Source: Sphingomonas anseongensis
Lineage (GTDB): Bacteria > Pseudomonadota > Alphaproteobacteria > Sphingomonadales > Sphingomonadaceae
DNA length: 64,000 nucleotides
Direction of reading: 5' to 3'
Assembly (NCBI RefSeq): GCF_023516495.1
Contig: NZ_JAMGBC010000001.1
Span: forward strand, 62,001-126,000
Shown one piece after another: positions 27,345 to 36,443 of this stretch (position 1 is its first letter; every line of letters begins with the position of its first letter). A model generated the notes under the pieces. That model was not told the origin of the DNA. It did not search any database and saw nothing but the letters and a program-made list of their open reading frames with translations. The position numbers and the translations under genes are program-made.

Positions 27345-28021
27345 GCGGCACGTCCCCCAGACGTGCCTGGCTTCGCTCGTGCCTTCGGCGCCGGGGTCTT
27401 CGGCTCGTAGCGGCACAGGTCGATCACGGGGCACCGCCAGCATTCTGGAGTCCGCGCCTTGCAGGTGTAGCGTCCGTGAAGGATGAGCCAGTGGTGGGCG
27501 TCTCGGCGGAACGGCTGCGGGACGATCTTCTCGAGCTTCGCTTCGACCTCTTCGGGCGTCTTTCCGGGTGCGAGGCCGGTCCGATTCCCGACGCGGAACA
27601 CGTGCGTGTCGACCGCGAAGGTCTCCTCGCCGAACGCGGTGTTCAGCACCACGTTCGCTGTCTTACGCCCGACGCCCGGAAGCTTCTGGAGGTCCTCGCG
27701 GGTGCGCGGCACCTCGCCGCCGTGATCGCGGATCAGTGCCTCGGATAAGGCAATCACGTTCTTCGACTTCGTGTTGAACAGGCCGATCGTCTTGATCGCG
27801 TCGCGCAGGTCATCCTCGCCGAGCGCGACCATCTGGGCCGGCGTGCGCACTTTCTCGAACAGCGGCCGGCAGGCGATGTTCACGCTCGCGTCGGTCGCCT
27901 GGGCGGAAAGCACCACCGCGACCAGCAACTGATAGGGATTGCCGGATTCGAGCTCGGTCGTCGGGGAAGGATTATCCTCCGCCAGACGACGGAAGAATTC
28001 GAAAACTTCCGCCTTTTTCAC
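27341..28021 (-). CDS. nth: endonuclease III (base excision repair DNA glycosylase/AP lyase)
   Basis: A 226-residue Nth. It removes oxidised pyrimidines and cleaves abasic sites. The helix-hairpin-helix is KLPGVGRKTANVVLNTAF, with the Asp of the active site in FAVDTHVFRVGNR and Lys in GRKTANV. The [4Fe-4S] cluster is C-x6-C-x2-C-x5-C (CKARTPECWRCPVIDLC). GTG 28021 overlaps the dapB stop (GTGA), so it is translationally coupled to dapB. A short basic Ala/Lys/Pro tail ends the protein. Confidence 0.95.
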   Translation of the reverse strand: MKKAEVFEFFRRLAEDNPSPTTELESGNPYQLLVAVVLSAQATDASVNIACRPLFEKVRTPAQMVALGEDDLRDAIKTIGLFNTKSKNVIALSEALIRDHGGEVPRTREDLQKLPGVGRKTANVVLNTAFGEETFAVDTHVFRVGNRTGLAPGKTPEEVEAKLEKIVPQPFRRDAHHWLILHGRYTCKARTPECWRCPVIDLCRYEPKTPAPKARAKPGTSGGRAA

Positions 28022-28713
28022 AGCGATTGGATGACGTCGCGCATCGAATAGAGGCCTGCAGGCTTGCCCGCGAGGAAGCGAGCCGCCGCAAGCGCTCCGC
28101 GGGCGAAGATCATCCGGCTTTCAGCGCGGTGCGACAGGATCAGCCGCTCGTCCGCTCCGGCGAAGATCACGTCATGCTCGCCCGCGACCGTTCCGCCGCG
28201 AATGGACGCGAAACCGATAGCGCCCTCCTGCCTCTTGAGACCGGTGCCGTCGCGTCCTCGCTCCGCATTGAGCGGCGTGCCGCGCCCCTTTACGGCGGCT
28301 TCGCCCAGAGCGAGCGCGGTCCCCGAAGGCGCGTCCGCCTTCATTCGGTGGTGCATTTCGACGATCTCAATGTCCCAATCGGGCCCTAGCGCCTTGCCGG
28401 CGCGCTCGACGAGGTCGAGCAGCACTGCAACGCCGAGCGACGTGTTTGCAGCTCGAAGCACTGCGATCTTCTTCGAAGCATCGGCGATCAGCCGGTCTGC
28501 GTCGGGTCCGAGGCCGGTCGTTCCTATGAGGATCGGGATGCCGGCCTCAACGGCCTTTGACAGGCTGGCGCCGAGCGCGTCGGGTGCCGAGAAGTCGATC
28601 AGAACATCGCCATCGTCGGCAATTTCGAAACCCCGGGTTTCGGCGGCCGCAGCCGCAATCGCCTGGCCCATGCGGCCATTCGGGGCGAACAGGCTGATGC
28701 GGACAGTGGCCAT
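28018..28713 (-). CDS. dapB: 4-hydroxy-tetrahydrodipicolinate reductase
   Basis: A 231-residue DapB, the NAD(P)H-dependent reductase of lysine/diaminopimelate synthesis. The nucleotide motif is ISLFAPNGRMGQAIAAAA. The catalytic block is IEIVEMHHRMKADAPSGTALALGEA with the paired His and the Lys of KxDAPSGTA. It is shorter than E. coli DapB (273), mainly in the central region. It heads a unit dapB-nth whose genes overlap, and lies ten bases after the DUF72 gene on the same strand. Confidence 0.95.
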   Translation of the reverse strand: MATVRISLFAPNGRMGQAIAAAAAETRGFEIADDGDVLIDFSAPDALGASLSKAVEAGIPILIGTTGLGPDADRLIADASKKIAVLRAANTSLGVAVLLDLVERAGKALGPDWDIEIVEMHHRMKADAPSGTALALGEAAVKGRGTPLNAERGRDGTGLKRQEGAIGFASIRGGTVAGEHDVIFAGADERLILSHRAESRMIFARGALAAARFLAGKPAGLYSMRDVIQSL

Positions 28714-28723
28714 CGCCGGTTTG

Positions 28724-29464
28724 TTAGCCGAGCCGCTCCTGCAGGGCCAGCGCGGCCGCTGGCGCCCGAACCTTGGCTCCGTTGATCATGAATATGTAGG
28801 CGTCCCGGCCGTCCGCCCATCGCTTCGCGCGTTTCGCGAATTCATCCAGCTTTTCGTCGGAATAACCGGTGGGAATTTCCGCGTTCATGCATTGCAATCG
28901 GGCGTAGGCGAAGTCCGCCGTGTCGGCCTCTACACATGGGTATTCGTTCGAATCTGCGAACACGATCGCAATATTCCGAGCGCGGCATAGCTCGTAGAAG
29001 CGCTCGTCGCGAAAGCTGTCGTGCCGAGGTTCGATGGCGTGTCGAAGAGCAGTTCCATCGATTTCCCTGGGTAGTAGCTCGACGAAGGCGGCGATGTCTC
29101 CCGGCGCGAATTTTCGGCGAGGGTGAAATTGCCAAAGGATCGGCCCAAGTTTCGGGCCTAACGCTGCAAATCCCTGGGAGAAGAAATTGCCGATGCCTTC
29201 CGCACCTTCGGCCAGGTTTGACCGCATCACGCAGAAGCGCGAGCCTTTCACCGCGAACTGGAAGCCCGCCGGTACTGTCTCCGCCCACTTCTCCCAGCGC
29301 TTCGGGCTTTGCCGGCCATAGAAAGTCGCGTTGATCTCGATCGCTCCGACCTGTCGCGATGCATATTCGAGTTCACGCTTCTGCGGCAGGTCGGGCGGAT
29401 AAAAGGCCCCGCGCCACGGCGGATAGGTCCAGCCGCCGATTCCGATACGGATGTTCCCGCGCGC
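28724..29464 (-). CDS. DUF72 domain protein
   Basis: A 246-residue soluble protein of DUF72 (YecE family), recognised by IGIGGWTYPPWRGAFYPPDL, then YAS..VGAIEINATFYG and WP..FQFAVKG. DUF72 proteins adopt a TIM-barrel-like fold; function unknown. The start ATG 29464 is preferred over a TTG at 29488. First gene of a minus-strand group with dapB and nth. No Shine-Dalgarno is clear at either start. Confidence 0.88.
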   Translation of the reverse strand, partial: ARGNIRIGIGGWTYPPWRGAFYPPDLPQKRELEYASRQVGAIEINATFYGRQSPKRWEKWAETVPAGFQFAVKGSRFCVMRSNLAEGAEGIGNFFSQGFAALGPKLGPILWQFHPRRKFAPGDIAAFVELLPREIDGTALRHAIEPRHDSFRDERFYELCRARNIAIVFADSNEYPCVEADTADFAYARLQCMNAEIPTGYSDEKLDEFAKRAKRWADGRDAYIFMINGAKVRAPAAALALQERLG

Positions 29465-29488
29465 CATCGCGGCGACAATAGCGCTCAA

Positions 29489-29520
29489 GAAAATAGGGCG
29501 GAAGCTTGCGCCTCCGCCCT
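29489..29520 (-). terminator. terminator downstream of csbD
   Basis: On the minus strand AGGGCGGAGGC-GCAA-GCTTCCGCCCT (29495-29520, one mismatch) is followed by ATTTTCTT. It lies 24 bases beyond the stop of csbD, so csbD ends there and DUF72 has its own start. Confidence 0.8.
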
Positions 29521-29544
29521 ACGTTCAGCTTGCGTGTTCAAGCA

Positions 29545-29763
29545 TTAGATATCGTCGTCGCGATCGTCCGTGAGGTCGCGCGCTTCGTCCTTGATGCTGC
29601 CCCAAGCGTTCTGGAGCTTGCCCTCGGCCTGGTCGGCCTGGCCTTCGCGCTTCAATTTCTCGTCGCCGAACAGCGCTCCGGCGCCTTCCTTCATCCGGCC
29701 GCCGGTTTGCTTCATGCTGCCTTCGGTCCGATCTTCATCGATCATGCGGTCGCGGTCGTTCAT
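29545..29763 (-). CDS. CsbD family general stress protein
   Basis: A 72-residue hydrophilic CsbD-type protein (MNDRDRMIDEDRTEGSMKQTG, ..KEGAGALFGDEKL..GQADQAEGKLQNAWGSIKD). ATG 29763 has AGGAGAAAATCG upstream and fits the family better than the in-frame ATG at 29838. CsbD proteins accumulate under general stress; molecular role unknown. A 92-base gap separates it from the gene upstream, and a terminator follows. Likely monocistronic and stress-induced (family knowledge). Confidence 0.9.
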   Translation of the reverse strand: MNDRDRMIDEDRTEGSMKQTGGRMKEGAGALFGDEKLKREGQADQAEGKLQNAWGSIKDEARDLTDDRDDDI

Positions 29764-29855
29764 CGATTTTCTCCTGTATTTCTTGTTGTTTAAAGAACGA
29801 TACAGGAGACCGTTGGTTCGGCGTCCTGCCGTCCCCAACTGTCGTTCCGGCCCGC

Positions 29856-30359
29856 TTACGGCAGCGCGGTCGCCCTCTGCGCGACCTGCGGTGCACCCGG
29901 CGCCGTAAAGTCTTCAACGGCCTTCCAGCTTCCGTCCGACTGCTTCTGCCAGACGGTGAGATAATATCCGGTCGTCATCTCGGGCTTCTTCGTCGCCGGA
30001 TTGGTCATCGTCAGCGTGTAATGCCCGCGCGAATAGGCAAGGTCGCCCGACTGAGCGACCTGGATGCGGTTGGCCTCGAACGCGACCTTCAGGTGCGGAT
30101 CCGATGCGAATTGCGCCGTCGCTTTCTGAAGTGCCTCCTTGCCCCGGACCAGGTCCGAGCCGGCATTAGCCAGCGCTCCGTCGTCCGCGTACATCGCGGC
30201 TAGCCCGGCCGCGTCGTGCTTGTTGTAAGCCTCGTTCCACCGCGCCTCCTGCTGCTGGATCTGAAGCTTGATCCCGTCGGTGTCAGCCTTGGGCGCCTGC
30301 TGGGTGCAGGCAGCGATCGACAGCGCCGCGGCGATTGCGGCTGCGGATTTGATGGTCAT
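29856..30359 (-). CDS. NTF2/DUF4440-like (SnoaL-type) lipoprotein
   Basis: A 167-residue exported protein. ATG 30359 with an AGGGGGAG ribosome site upstream gives a lipoprotein signal IAAALSIAAC. The mature part follows the DUF4440/YybH layout: QQEARWNEAYNKHDAAGLAAMYADDGAL, GKEAL, RGHYTLTM, YLTVWQKQSDGSWK, which is a cone-shaped NTF2-like fold. Such proteins bind small hydrophobic ligands or act as isomerase-like enzymes; no catalytic triad can be assigned. Divergent from cobB with about 80 bases between them. Confidence 0.85.
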   Translation of the reverse strand: MTIKSAAAIAAALSIAACTQQAPKADTDGIKLQIQQQEARWNEAYNKHDAAGLAAMYADDGALANAGSDLVRGKEALQKATAQFASDPHLKVAFEANRIQVAQSGDLAYSRGHYTLTMTNPATKKPEMTTGYYLTVWQKQSDGSWKAVEDFTAPGAPQVAQRATALP

Positions 30360-30440
30360 GGCTTGGCTCCCCCTGATGGCGAAGACAATCATGGACGGGC
30401 GAGTCGCGCAAGGCGCGCGCTCTGCTAAGCGGCAGGAGGA

Positions 30441-31145
30441 ATGGCGGACGATATCCACAACATCGTGATCCTGACCGGCGCCGGAGTGTCCGCCGAGAGC
30501 GGGCTTGCCACTTTCCGCGGCCCCGATGGCCTATGGGAAGGACACAGGGTGGAGGACGTCGCCACGCCGGAGGCTTTCGCCCGCGATCCGGATCTCGTGC
30601 ATGGCTTCTACGATGCCCGGCGTGAGAAGCTGCGCACGGTCGAGCCCAATGCGGCGCACAAGGCGCTGGCTCGGCTGGATGAGCAATGGCCGGGCGAGCT
30701 CCTGCTCGTCACCCAGAACGTCGACGACCTTCACGAGCGGGCAGGGTCGAAGCGCCTGCTCCATATGCACGGCGAGCTCACCAGCGGCTGGTGCCTTCGC
30801 TGCAATGAGCGGTTCGGGTGGAGCGGCCCCATGGGAATGAGCGCGGAATGCCCGGGCTGCGGAACTGCCGGATTGGTCCGCCCCGACATCGTGTGGTTCG
30901 GCGAAATGCCCTACGAGATGGAGCGGATCGACGAGGCGCTTCGACGCTGCGACCTGTTCGTGTCGATCGGGACCTCCGGGGCCGTCTATCCCGCGGCAGG
31001 TTTCGTCCAGACCGCGAGCTATAGCGGCGCCCGAACGCTGGAGATGAACCTGGAGCCCAGCCTTGGAAGCTTTCTGTTCGACGAAAGCCGTACGGGGCCC
31101 GCGGGCGAGCTGGTGCCTGCCTGGGTGGACGAGATCCTCGGCTAG
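30441..31145 (+). CDS. cobB: NAD-dependent protein deacylase (sirtuin)
   Basis: A 234-residue Sir2-family enzyme. The NAD site shows TGAGVSAESGLATFRGPDGLW and TQNVDDLHERAGS, catalytic His in LLHMHGELTSGWCLRC, and two CxxC zinc pairs (CLRC, CPGC). The segment GFYDARREKL holds the Y-x-x-R pair that in CobB and SIRT5 binds acidic acyl groups, so desuccinylation as well as deacetylation is expected. It reverses lysine acylation on metabolic enzymes. The stop overlaps the convergent era stop by four bases. Confidence 0.93.
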   Translation: MADDIHNIVILTGAGVSAESGLATFRGPDGLWEGHRVEDVATPEAFARDPDLVHGFYDARREKLRTVEPNAAHKALARLDEQWPGELLLVTQNVDDLHERAGSKRLLHMHGELTSGWCLRCNERFGWSGPMGMSAECPGCGTAGLVRPDIVWFGEMPYEMERIDEALRRCDLFVSIGTSGAVYPAAGFVQTASYSGARTLEMNLEPSLGSFLFDESRTGPAGELVPAWVDEILG

Positions 31146-32044
31146 TCAGACCACTCCAGGCCCATTTCCCGAAAGACGGAACGGTCCTCACCCCATTTGG
31201 GGTTCACCTTCACGTGCAGGAACAAATGCACCTTTCGGCCGAGGTGCTGGGAGATGGCCTCGCGGGCGTTCTGCCCGATCTCCTTCAGCCGCCGCCCGCC
31301 CTTGCCGATGACGATCGCCTTCTGGCTGTCGCGCTCGACCAGGATCTGCTGGCGGATTTCGGTCGATCCGTCCGGCCGGTCCTCCCACGTCTCGGTCTCG
31401 ACCACCGACGCGTAGGGCAGCTCCTGGTGAAGCTGCTCGTAGATCTGCTCGCGGGTCAGCTCGGAAGCGATCATCCGGTCCGTCGCGTCGGACACCTCAT
31501 CCGCCGGGTATAGCCAAGGGCCGGCCGGCATGGCTTGCGCAAGCGCCACCTTCACGTCGGCGACGCCGTCGCCCTGGGCTGCGCTGATCATGAAGACCTG
31601 CTCGGGGTTCAACCGCTCGGTCAGCGAGGTGGCCAGCCCTAGCAGTTGGTCCTTTTTCACCAGGTCGATCTTGTTGAGCGCGACGAACAGAGGATGCTGC
31701 CGCTTCTCGAGGCCCGCGATCGCTCGCTCGACCTCCGCGCCGATGCGCGCCGATGCGTCGACAACCAAAAGGATCAAGTCCGCGTCTTCGGCGCCGCTCC
31801 ATGCCGCCTGCACCATCGCCCGGTCCAGACGACGCTTCGGCTGGAAGATGCCGGGCGTGTCGACCAGCAGGATCTGGGTCTCGCCCTCGATGGCAATGCC
31901 CATCAAGCGCGCTCGGGTCGTCTGCGCCTTGGCGCTGACGATAGCGACCTTCTGGCCGACCAGCGCATTGACCAGAGTCGACTTGCCAGCGTTGGGCGCG
32001 CCGATGACCGCCGCGAAGCCCGATCGTGTTTGTGAATCGCTCAT
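31142..32044 (-). CDS. era: GTPase Era
   Basis: A 300-residue Era, a GTPase that assists 30S ribosome assembly by binding the 3' end of 16S rRNA. G1 GAPNAGKSTLV, G3 DTPGI, G4 NKID and a C-terminal KH domain with GKGGRRLKEIGQNAREAI. Start ATG 32044 overlaps the rnc stop (ATGA), so it is translationally coupled. Last gene of lepB-rnc-era. The same order occurs in many alphaproteobacteria. Confidence 0.96.
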   Translation of the reverse strand: MSDSQTRSGFAAVIGAPNAGKSTLVNALVGQKVAIVSAKAQTTRARLMGIAIEGETQILLVDTPGIFQPKRRLDRAMVQAAWSGAEDADLILLVVDASARIGAEVERAIAGLEKRQHPLFVALNKIDLVKKDQLLGLATSLTERLNPEQVFMISAAQGDGVADVKVALAQAMPAGPWLYPADEVSDATDRMIASELTREQIYEQLHQELPYASVVETETWEDRPDGSTEIRQQILVERDSQKAIVIGKGGRRLKEIGQNAREAISQHLGRKVHLFLHVKVNPKWGEDRSVFREMGLEWSD

Positions 32045-32703
32045 TGCAGCTTCGACAACAAAGCTTTCGCCGCCTCGGTTTCCGCTTCCTGCTTGCTCGA
32101 TCCTTCGGCCTCGGCCTCTCCCAGGCCCTGGATCGATACGCGGACGGTGAATCGCGGCGCGTGGTGCAGCCCCGTTCGCGAAACCACCTCATAATTGGGG
32201 TTGGGCAGTTCGCGCGCGGCGGCCAACTCCTGCAGCGCCGACTTCGCATGCTTCGGCGCGCGCTGCTGTCCTTCGATCAGTGGCGCCCATCGCGCCCGGA
32301 TCAGCGCTTCCGCTGCATCCAGCCCGCCCTCGAGATAGATGGCCCCGATCAGCGCCTCGACCACGTCGCCGACGACATTGTCGCTCCAGTTCGCATTGTC
32401 GTCTCGTGCCTGCTTGCCCAGGCGGATGACGGCGGGCAGACCCATTTCGCGGCCGATGTCGCTGCAGGTGACGCGGTCGACCAACGTGTTGAACCGTCGC
32501 GACAGATTGCCTTCGGGCTCGTCGGGAAAGCGCTCGTAGAGCCAGCGGGCCACGACCAGGCCGAGCACCCGGTCGCCGAGGAATTCCAGCCGCTCGTAAT
32601 TGGCGCCGCGCTTGCTCGAATGGGTCAGCGCGGCCTCGAACAGTGAGGTGTCCTTCGGCTCATGGCCGAGGGAGGCGATGAAGTGGGCGATGTCTTCGCT
32701 CAT
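32041..32703 (-). CDS. rnc: ribonuclease III
   Basis: A 220-residue double-strand-specific RNase. The catalytic signature is ERLEFLGDRVLGLVVARWL, with the second acidic site in VGDVVEALIGAIYLEGG, and the double-stranded RNA-binding domain is at the C-terminus (NYEVVSRTGLHHAPRFTV...SKQEAETEAAKALL). ATG 32703 overlaps the lepB stop as ATGA; a longer frame exists but would run back into lepB. It processes rRNA and structured mRNAs. Middle gene of lepB-rnc-era. Confidence 0.96.
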   Translation of the reverse strand: MSEDIAHFIASLGHEPKDTSLFEAALTHSSKRGANYERLEFLGDRVLGLVVARWLYERFPDEPEGNLSRRFNTLVDRVTCSDIGREMGLPAVIRLGKQARDDNANWSDNVVGDVVEALIGAIYLEGGLDAAEALIRARWAPLIEGQQRAPKHAKSALQELAAARELPNPNYEVVSRTGLHHAPRFTVRVSIQGLGEAEAEGSSKQEAETEAAKALLSKLQ

Positions 32704-33530
32704 TTGCTGTTCGGGGACAGACCGTCGCCGATCCGGCCGCCGCGAAGGGCGGTGAACCAGGTCCACGGCTTGAGATAGCTCGAGCTTCCGTCGGTCGACC
32801 AGAAGATCATCGTCGCCCGTCCAACGATATTCTCCAGCGGTACGAAGCCGATCCCGCCCTCCGCCTCGGAGAAGCGGCTGTCGAGGCTATCGTCGCGATT
32901 GTCGCCCATAAGGAAGGCGTGGCCGGCCGGGATTCTGACCGGGCCGAAATTGTCCGCCATCGTGCCTTCCACCTGATCGAGCACGCGATAGCTCGCTCCG
33001 TTGGGGAGGGTCTCCACATAGCTTCGGTACACGCATTGAGCCCCTTGAGACGGTGTGACCGGCGCGCCTTGCGGAGCGATCCGGCGGCAGGGGCTGTTGG
33101 CGGAAACAGGGATGCTGGTGGAGCCCATCTGCCCTCGAGCTACCGGCTTGCCGTTGAGGATGACGACGCCGTCGCGGACCGCGACTGTGTCTCCGGGAAG
33201 ACCGATCAGGCGCTTCACATAATCCTCGCTCTCCCTGCCGGGCGGCACGAACACGACAACGTCGCCGCGCTCCGGGAGGCTCGCGAACACGCGGCCCTTG
33301 ATCGGAGGGAATTGCAAGGGGAAGCTGTAGCGGGACAGTCCGTAGGGCCACTTCGCGACGACCAGGTAATCGCCGATGTAGAGCGCCGGAAGCATCGAGC
33401 CCGACGGGATGCTGAACGGAGCGAACACCAGGCTCCTGAACAGCCAGGCGATGACCGCGACCGTCAGGACGAAGCGAAACAGGCTTCCACGCTCGGATTT
33501 GGCGGTCTTGCGGGATCGCGATCGGTTCAT
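32700..33530 (-). CDS. lepB: signal peptidase I
   Basis: A 276-residue type I signal peptidase. One membrane segment (FVLTVAVIAWLFRSLVFAPF) precedes the nucleophile motif PSGSMLPALYIGDYLVV; the general-base Lys lies in EDYVKRLIGLPGD and box E is GDNRDDSLDSRF. The protein is inner-membrane with a periplasmic active site. It heads the operon lepB-rnc-era, with overlaps at both joints. It is divergent from pgi, 75 bases apart. Confidence 0.96.
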   Translation of the reverse strand: MNRSRSRKTAKSERGSLFRFVLTVAVIAWLFRSLVFAPFSIPSGSMLPALYIGDYLVVAKWPYGLSRYSFPLQFPPIKGRVFASLPERGDVVVFVPPGRESEDYVKRLIGLPGDTVAVRDGVVILNGKPVARGQMGSTSIPVSANSPCRRIAPQGAPVTPSQGAQCVYRSYVETLPNGASYRVLDQVEGTMADNFGPVRIPAGHAFLMGDNRDDSLDSRFSEAEGGIGFVPLENIVGRATMIFWSTDGSSSYLKPWTWFTALRGGRIGDGLSPNSK

Positions 33531-33605
33531 CGCGCGCTTCTTGAGGTGCGGGGGCTGAACGTCAAGCTATGGCAATATCGCGCGCCGCCGGTATGACGCT
33601 CGCCA

Positions 33606-35102
33606 ATGGCGACGGACCCGTGGAAGAGCATCGATGCGCAGCCGGTCGAGCGGCTCGACGACCTCTTTCGCTCGGACCCCGAACGGCTCCACCATTTCTG
33701 CTGGACCCTGGGCGGCATCACCTTCGACTGGTCGAAGACCCATCTCAGTCAGCCGCTGCTCGACAGGTTCGTCGAACTTTCCATCCGGCAGAAGTTCGAC
33801 GAGGCACGGGAGGCGTTCTTCGCGGGCGGGGAGGTGAATCCTACCGAGGGGCGTTCCGCCGACCACCCGGCTGAGCGCGGCTCTGGCAATCCCGAAGCGG
33901 TTCAGCTCGCCGCCGTCCGGCGCCTGCGGATGCGCGCGGTAATTGACGCCATCGAAGCTGGCGCTTTCGGCGATATCAGCGGCGTTCTTCATATCGGTAT
34001 CGGCGGCTCGGTCCTCGGCCCGGAGCTTCTGGTCGATGCGCTCTGCACCCGCACGTCCGCGCTGAAGCTCCGATTCCTCTCCAACATCGATCCCAACGCC
34101 TTCGACAGGGCAATTGAAGATCTCGACCCCGCGACAACCCTCATCGTCGCGGCATCGAAGACCTTCACGACCGCCGAGACGCTATCCAACCTCTCCGCCG
34201 CCCTCGAATGGCTCAGCCGCGGCGGTGTCGACGATCCGTACGGCCGCTTGATCGCCGTCACCGCCGCGCCCCAGGCCGCGCTCGACGCCGGCGTCGACGA
34301 AAGCCGGATCCTGCAATTCTCCGAAGGCGTCGGCGGCCGCTATTCGCTGTGGAGCGCGGTGTCCGTCTCCCCCGCTCTCGCGCTCGGCTGGGACAGCTTC
34401 GAGGAGCTTCTCGAAGGGGCGGCCGAGATGGACCGGCATTTCCGCTACTCTGCGCCCGCCGAGAACGTGCCTCTGATCGCCGCCTTCGCCGACCTTCTTT
34501 ACACGCAAAAGCTCGGCGCCCGGACTCGCGCAGTCATCCCCTACGACGAGCGCCTTCGCCTCCTGGTCCCCTACCTCCAGCAGCTGGAGATGGAATCGAA
34601 CGGCAAGTCGGTCACGGCGGCGGGCGAGCCCGTCGGCCGTCCGACTGCTCCGGTCGTTTGGGGCGGTGTCGGGACAGACGCCCAGCACGCCGTCTTCCAG
34701 CTGCTCCACCAGGGGACGGCGCTGATCCCTGTGGAATTCCTCGCCGTCATTCGCGACGACAGCGCTCTTCCCGATCATCACCGCCAGCTTCTCCTCAACG
34801 CCTTCGCCCAGGGCGCGGCGCTGATGCGCGGGCAAAGGAGCGACGATCCGCACCGAAACTATGAGGGCAACCGCCCGAGCTCGACGATCCTCCTCGACCG
34901 GCTGGACGCCCGCAGCCTCGGCGCTCTGCTAGCCTTCTATGAGCACAGGACCTTCGCCAGCGCCGTCCTACTGGGCATCAACCCATTCGACCAGTTCGGA
35001 GTGGAGCTGGGCAAGGCAATCGCGCGCGACCTTGCGGAAGGGGACGGGGACGACGATCTGGACCCGTCGACGCGGGCACTGATGGAAAGAGCGGCACTGT
35101 AG
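33606..35102 (+). CDS. pgi: glucose-6-phosphate isomerase
   Basis: A 498-residue Pgi interconverting glucose-6-P and fructose-6-P. Family blocks: LHIGIGGSVLGPELL, VAASKTFTTAETLSNL, RYSLWSAVSVSPALALG, the catalytic-region signature WGGVGTDAQHAVFQLLHQGT and the late LLDRLDARSLGALLAFYEH. Slightly shorter than E. coli (549). It ends directly against gor (stop at 35100-35102, ATG at 35103), so it starts a four-gene chain. Its substrate fructose-6-P also feeds glmS. Confidence 0.96.
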   Translation: MATDPWKSIDAQPVERLDDLFRSDPERLHHFCWTLGGITFDWSKTHLSQPLLDRFVELSIRQKFDEAREAFFAGGEVNPTEGRSADHPAERGSGNPEAVQLAAVRRLRMRAVIDAIEAGAFGDISGVLHIGIGGSVLGPELLVDALCTRTSALKLRFLSNIDPNAFDRAIEDLDPATTLIVAASKTFTTAETLSNLSAALEWLSRGGVDDPYGRLIAVTAAPQAALDAGVDESRILQFSEGVGGRYSLWSAVSVSPALALGWDSFEELLEGAAEMDRHFRYSAPAENVPLIAAFADLLYTQKLGARTRAVIPYDERLRLLVPYLQQLEMESNGKSVTAAGEPVGRPTAPVVWGGVGTDAQHAVFQLLHQGTALIPVEFLAVIRDDSALPDHHRQLLLNAFAQGAALMRGQRSDDPHRNYEGNRPSSTILLDRLDARSLGALLAFYEHRTFASAVLLGINPFDQFGVELGKAIARDLAEGDGDDDLDPSTRALMERAAL

Positions 35103-36443
35103 ATGGCAGACTTCGACCTCTTCGTGATCGGTGCCGGATCGGGCGGGGTGCGCGCTTCGCGCATCGCCGCGGCGCACGGCGCTCGGGTGGCCGTCGCCGA
35201 AGAATTTCGAGTCGGCGGCACATGCGTGATCCGCGGCTGCGTTCCCAAGAAGCTGCTCGTTTTCGGCTCGCAATTCGCCGAAGACATCAATGACGCCGCG
35301 ATGTTCGGCTGGGACATTCCGAAGAAGACCTTCAATTGGCAGGTGCTTCGCGACAATGTGCTCGCCGAAGTGACGCGCATTGAAGGCGCCTACACGGACA
35401 CGCTGAACAATCACGAGGTCGAAATCTTCCACGAGCGCGCCGTGATCACCGGGCCGAACTCGGTCCGGCTGGCCTCCGGAAGAGACATCACCGCCGGCAA
35501 GATCCTGATTGCGACGGGCGCCCGACCGCAGATGCTCGACATCCCTGGGATCGAGCATGCGATCAGCTCCAACGAGACCTTCCATCTGGAGGAGGTGCCC
35601 AAGCGCATCGTCATCGTCGGCGGGGGCTATATCGCCAATGAATTCGCCGGCATCTTCAACGAGCTGGGATCGAGGGTCACCCTCGTGAACCGGACCGACG
35701 TTCTCCTTCGCGGCTATGACCAGCAGATCGTCGATCGGCTCATCCAGATTTCGATCCGCAAGGGCATCGACTTCAAGTTCAACGCGCGGATCGACAAGAT
35801 CGAAAAGCTCGCAAATGGCCGCCTGAAGCTGACGATGACCGGCTGCGACAATATCGAGGCCGACCAGCTGTTGATCGCCGCAGGCCGCCTGCCGAACACC
35901 CAAGGCCTGGGCTGTGAGGACGTCGGCGTCGAGCTGGGCCATCATGGCGCCGTCAAGGTGGACCACGACAACCGGTCTTCGGTGGATTCCATCTTCGCGG
36001 TCGGCGACGTGACAAATCGCGTTCAGCTGACTCCGGTTGCCATTCGCGAGGGGCAGGCCTTCGCCGACACCTTCTTCGGCAACGCCCCGACCCGCGTCGA
36101 TTATGATTGCATTCCATCCGCCGTCTTTAGCCATCCCCCGATCGCCTCGGTCGGAATGACGGAAGGGCAGGCTCGGGAGGCGCTTGGGGTGGTGCGGACC
36201 TATACGTCCGACTTCCGCGCGATGAAGAATGTCCTCGCGGGGCGCAACGAGCGCTCGCTCTACAAGCTCGTGGTCGATGAGGGCAGCGACCGGATCGTCG
36301 GAGTCCACATGATCGGCCCCGACGCTCCTGAAATCCTGCAGGCGGCGGCAATTGCGGTGAAGGCGGGGCTGAAGAAGTCCGATTTCGACGCCACGATCGC
36401 CCTGCACCCGACGATGGCCGAAGAATTGGTGCTGATGCGTTGA
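35103..36443 (+). CDS. gor: glutathione-disulfide reductase
   Basis: A 446-residue flavoenzyme that keeps glutathione reduced with NADPH. FAD motif VIGAGSGGVRASRIAAAHG, redox CxxxxC in GGTCVIRGCVPKK, NADPH domain VIVGGGYIANEFAGIFNELG with downstream Arg pair (VNRTDVLLRGYDQ) matching NADPH use, and the dimer-interface His-Glu HPTMAEELVLMR. It abuts pgi and overlaps the following gene (TTGA). Glutathione also serves the glutaredoxin at 51668. Confidence 0.95.
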   Translation: MADFDLFVIGAGSGGVRASRIAAAHGARVAVAEEFRVGGTCVIRGCVPKKLLVFGSQFAEDINDAAMFGWDIPKKTFNWQVLRDNVLAEVTRIEGAYTDTLNNHEVEIFHERAVITGPNSVRLASGRDITAGKILIATGARPQMLDIPGIEHAISSNETFHLEEVPKRIVIVGGGYIANEFAGIFNELGSRVTLVNRTDVLLRGYDQQIVDRLIQISIRKGIDFKFNARIDKIEKLANGRLKLTMTGCDNIEADQLLIAAGRLPNTQGLGCEDVGVELGHHGAVKVDHDNRSSVDSIFAVGDVTNRVQLTPVAIREGQAFADTFFGNAPTRVDYDCIPSAVFSHPPIASVGMTEGQAREALGVVRTYTSDFRAMKNVLAGRNERSLYKLVVDEGSDRIVGVHMIGPDAPEILQAAAIAVKAGLKKSDFDATIALHPTMAEELVLMR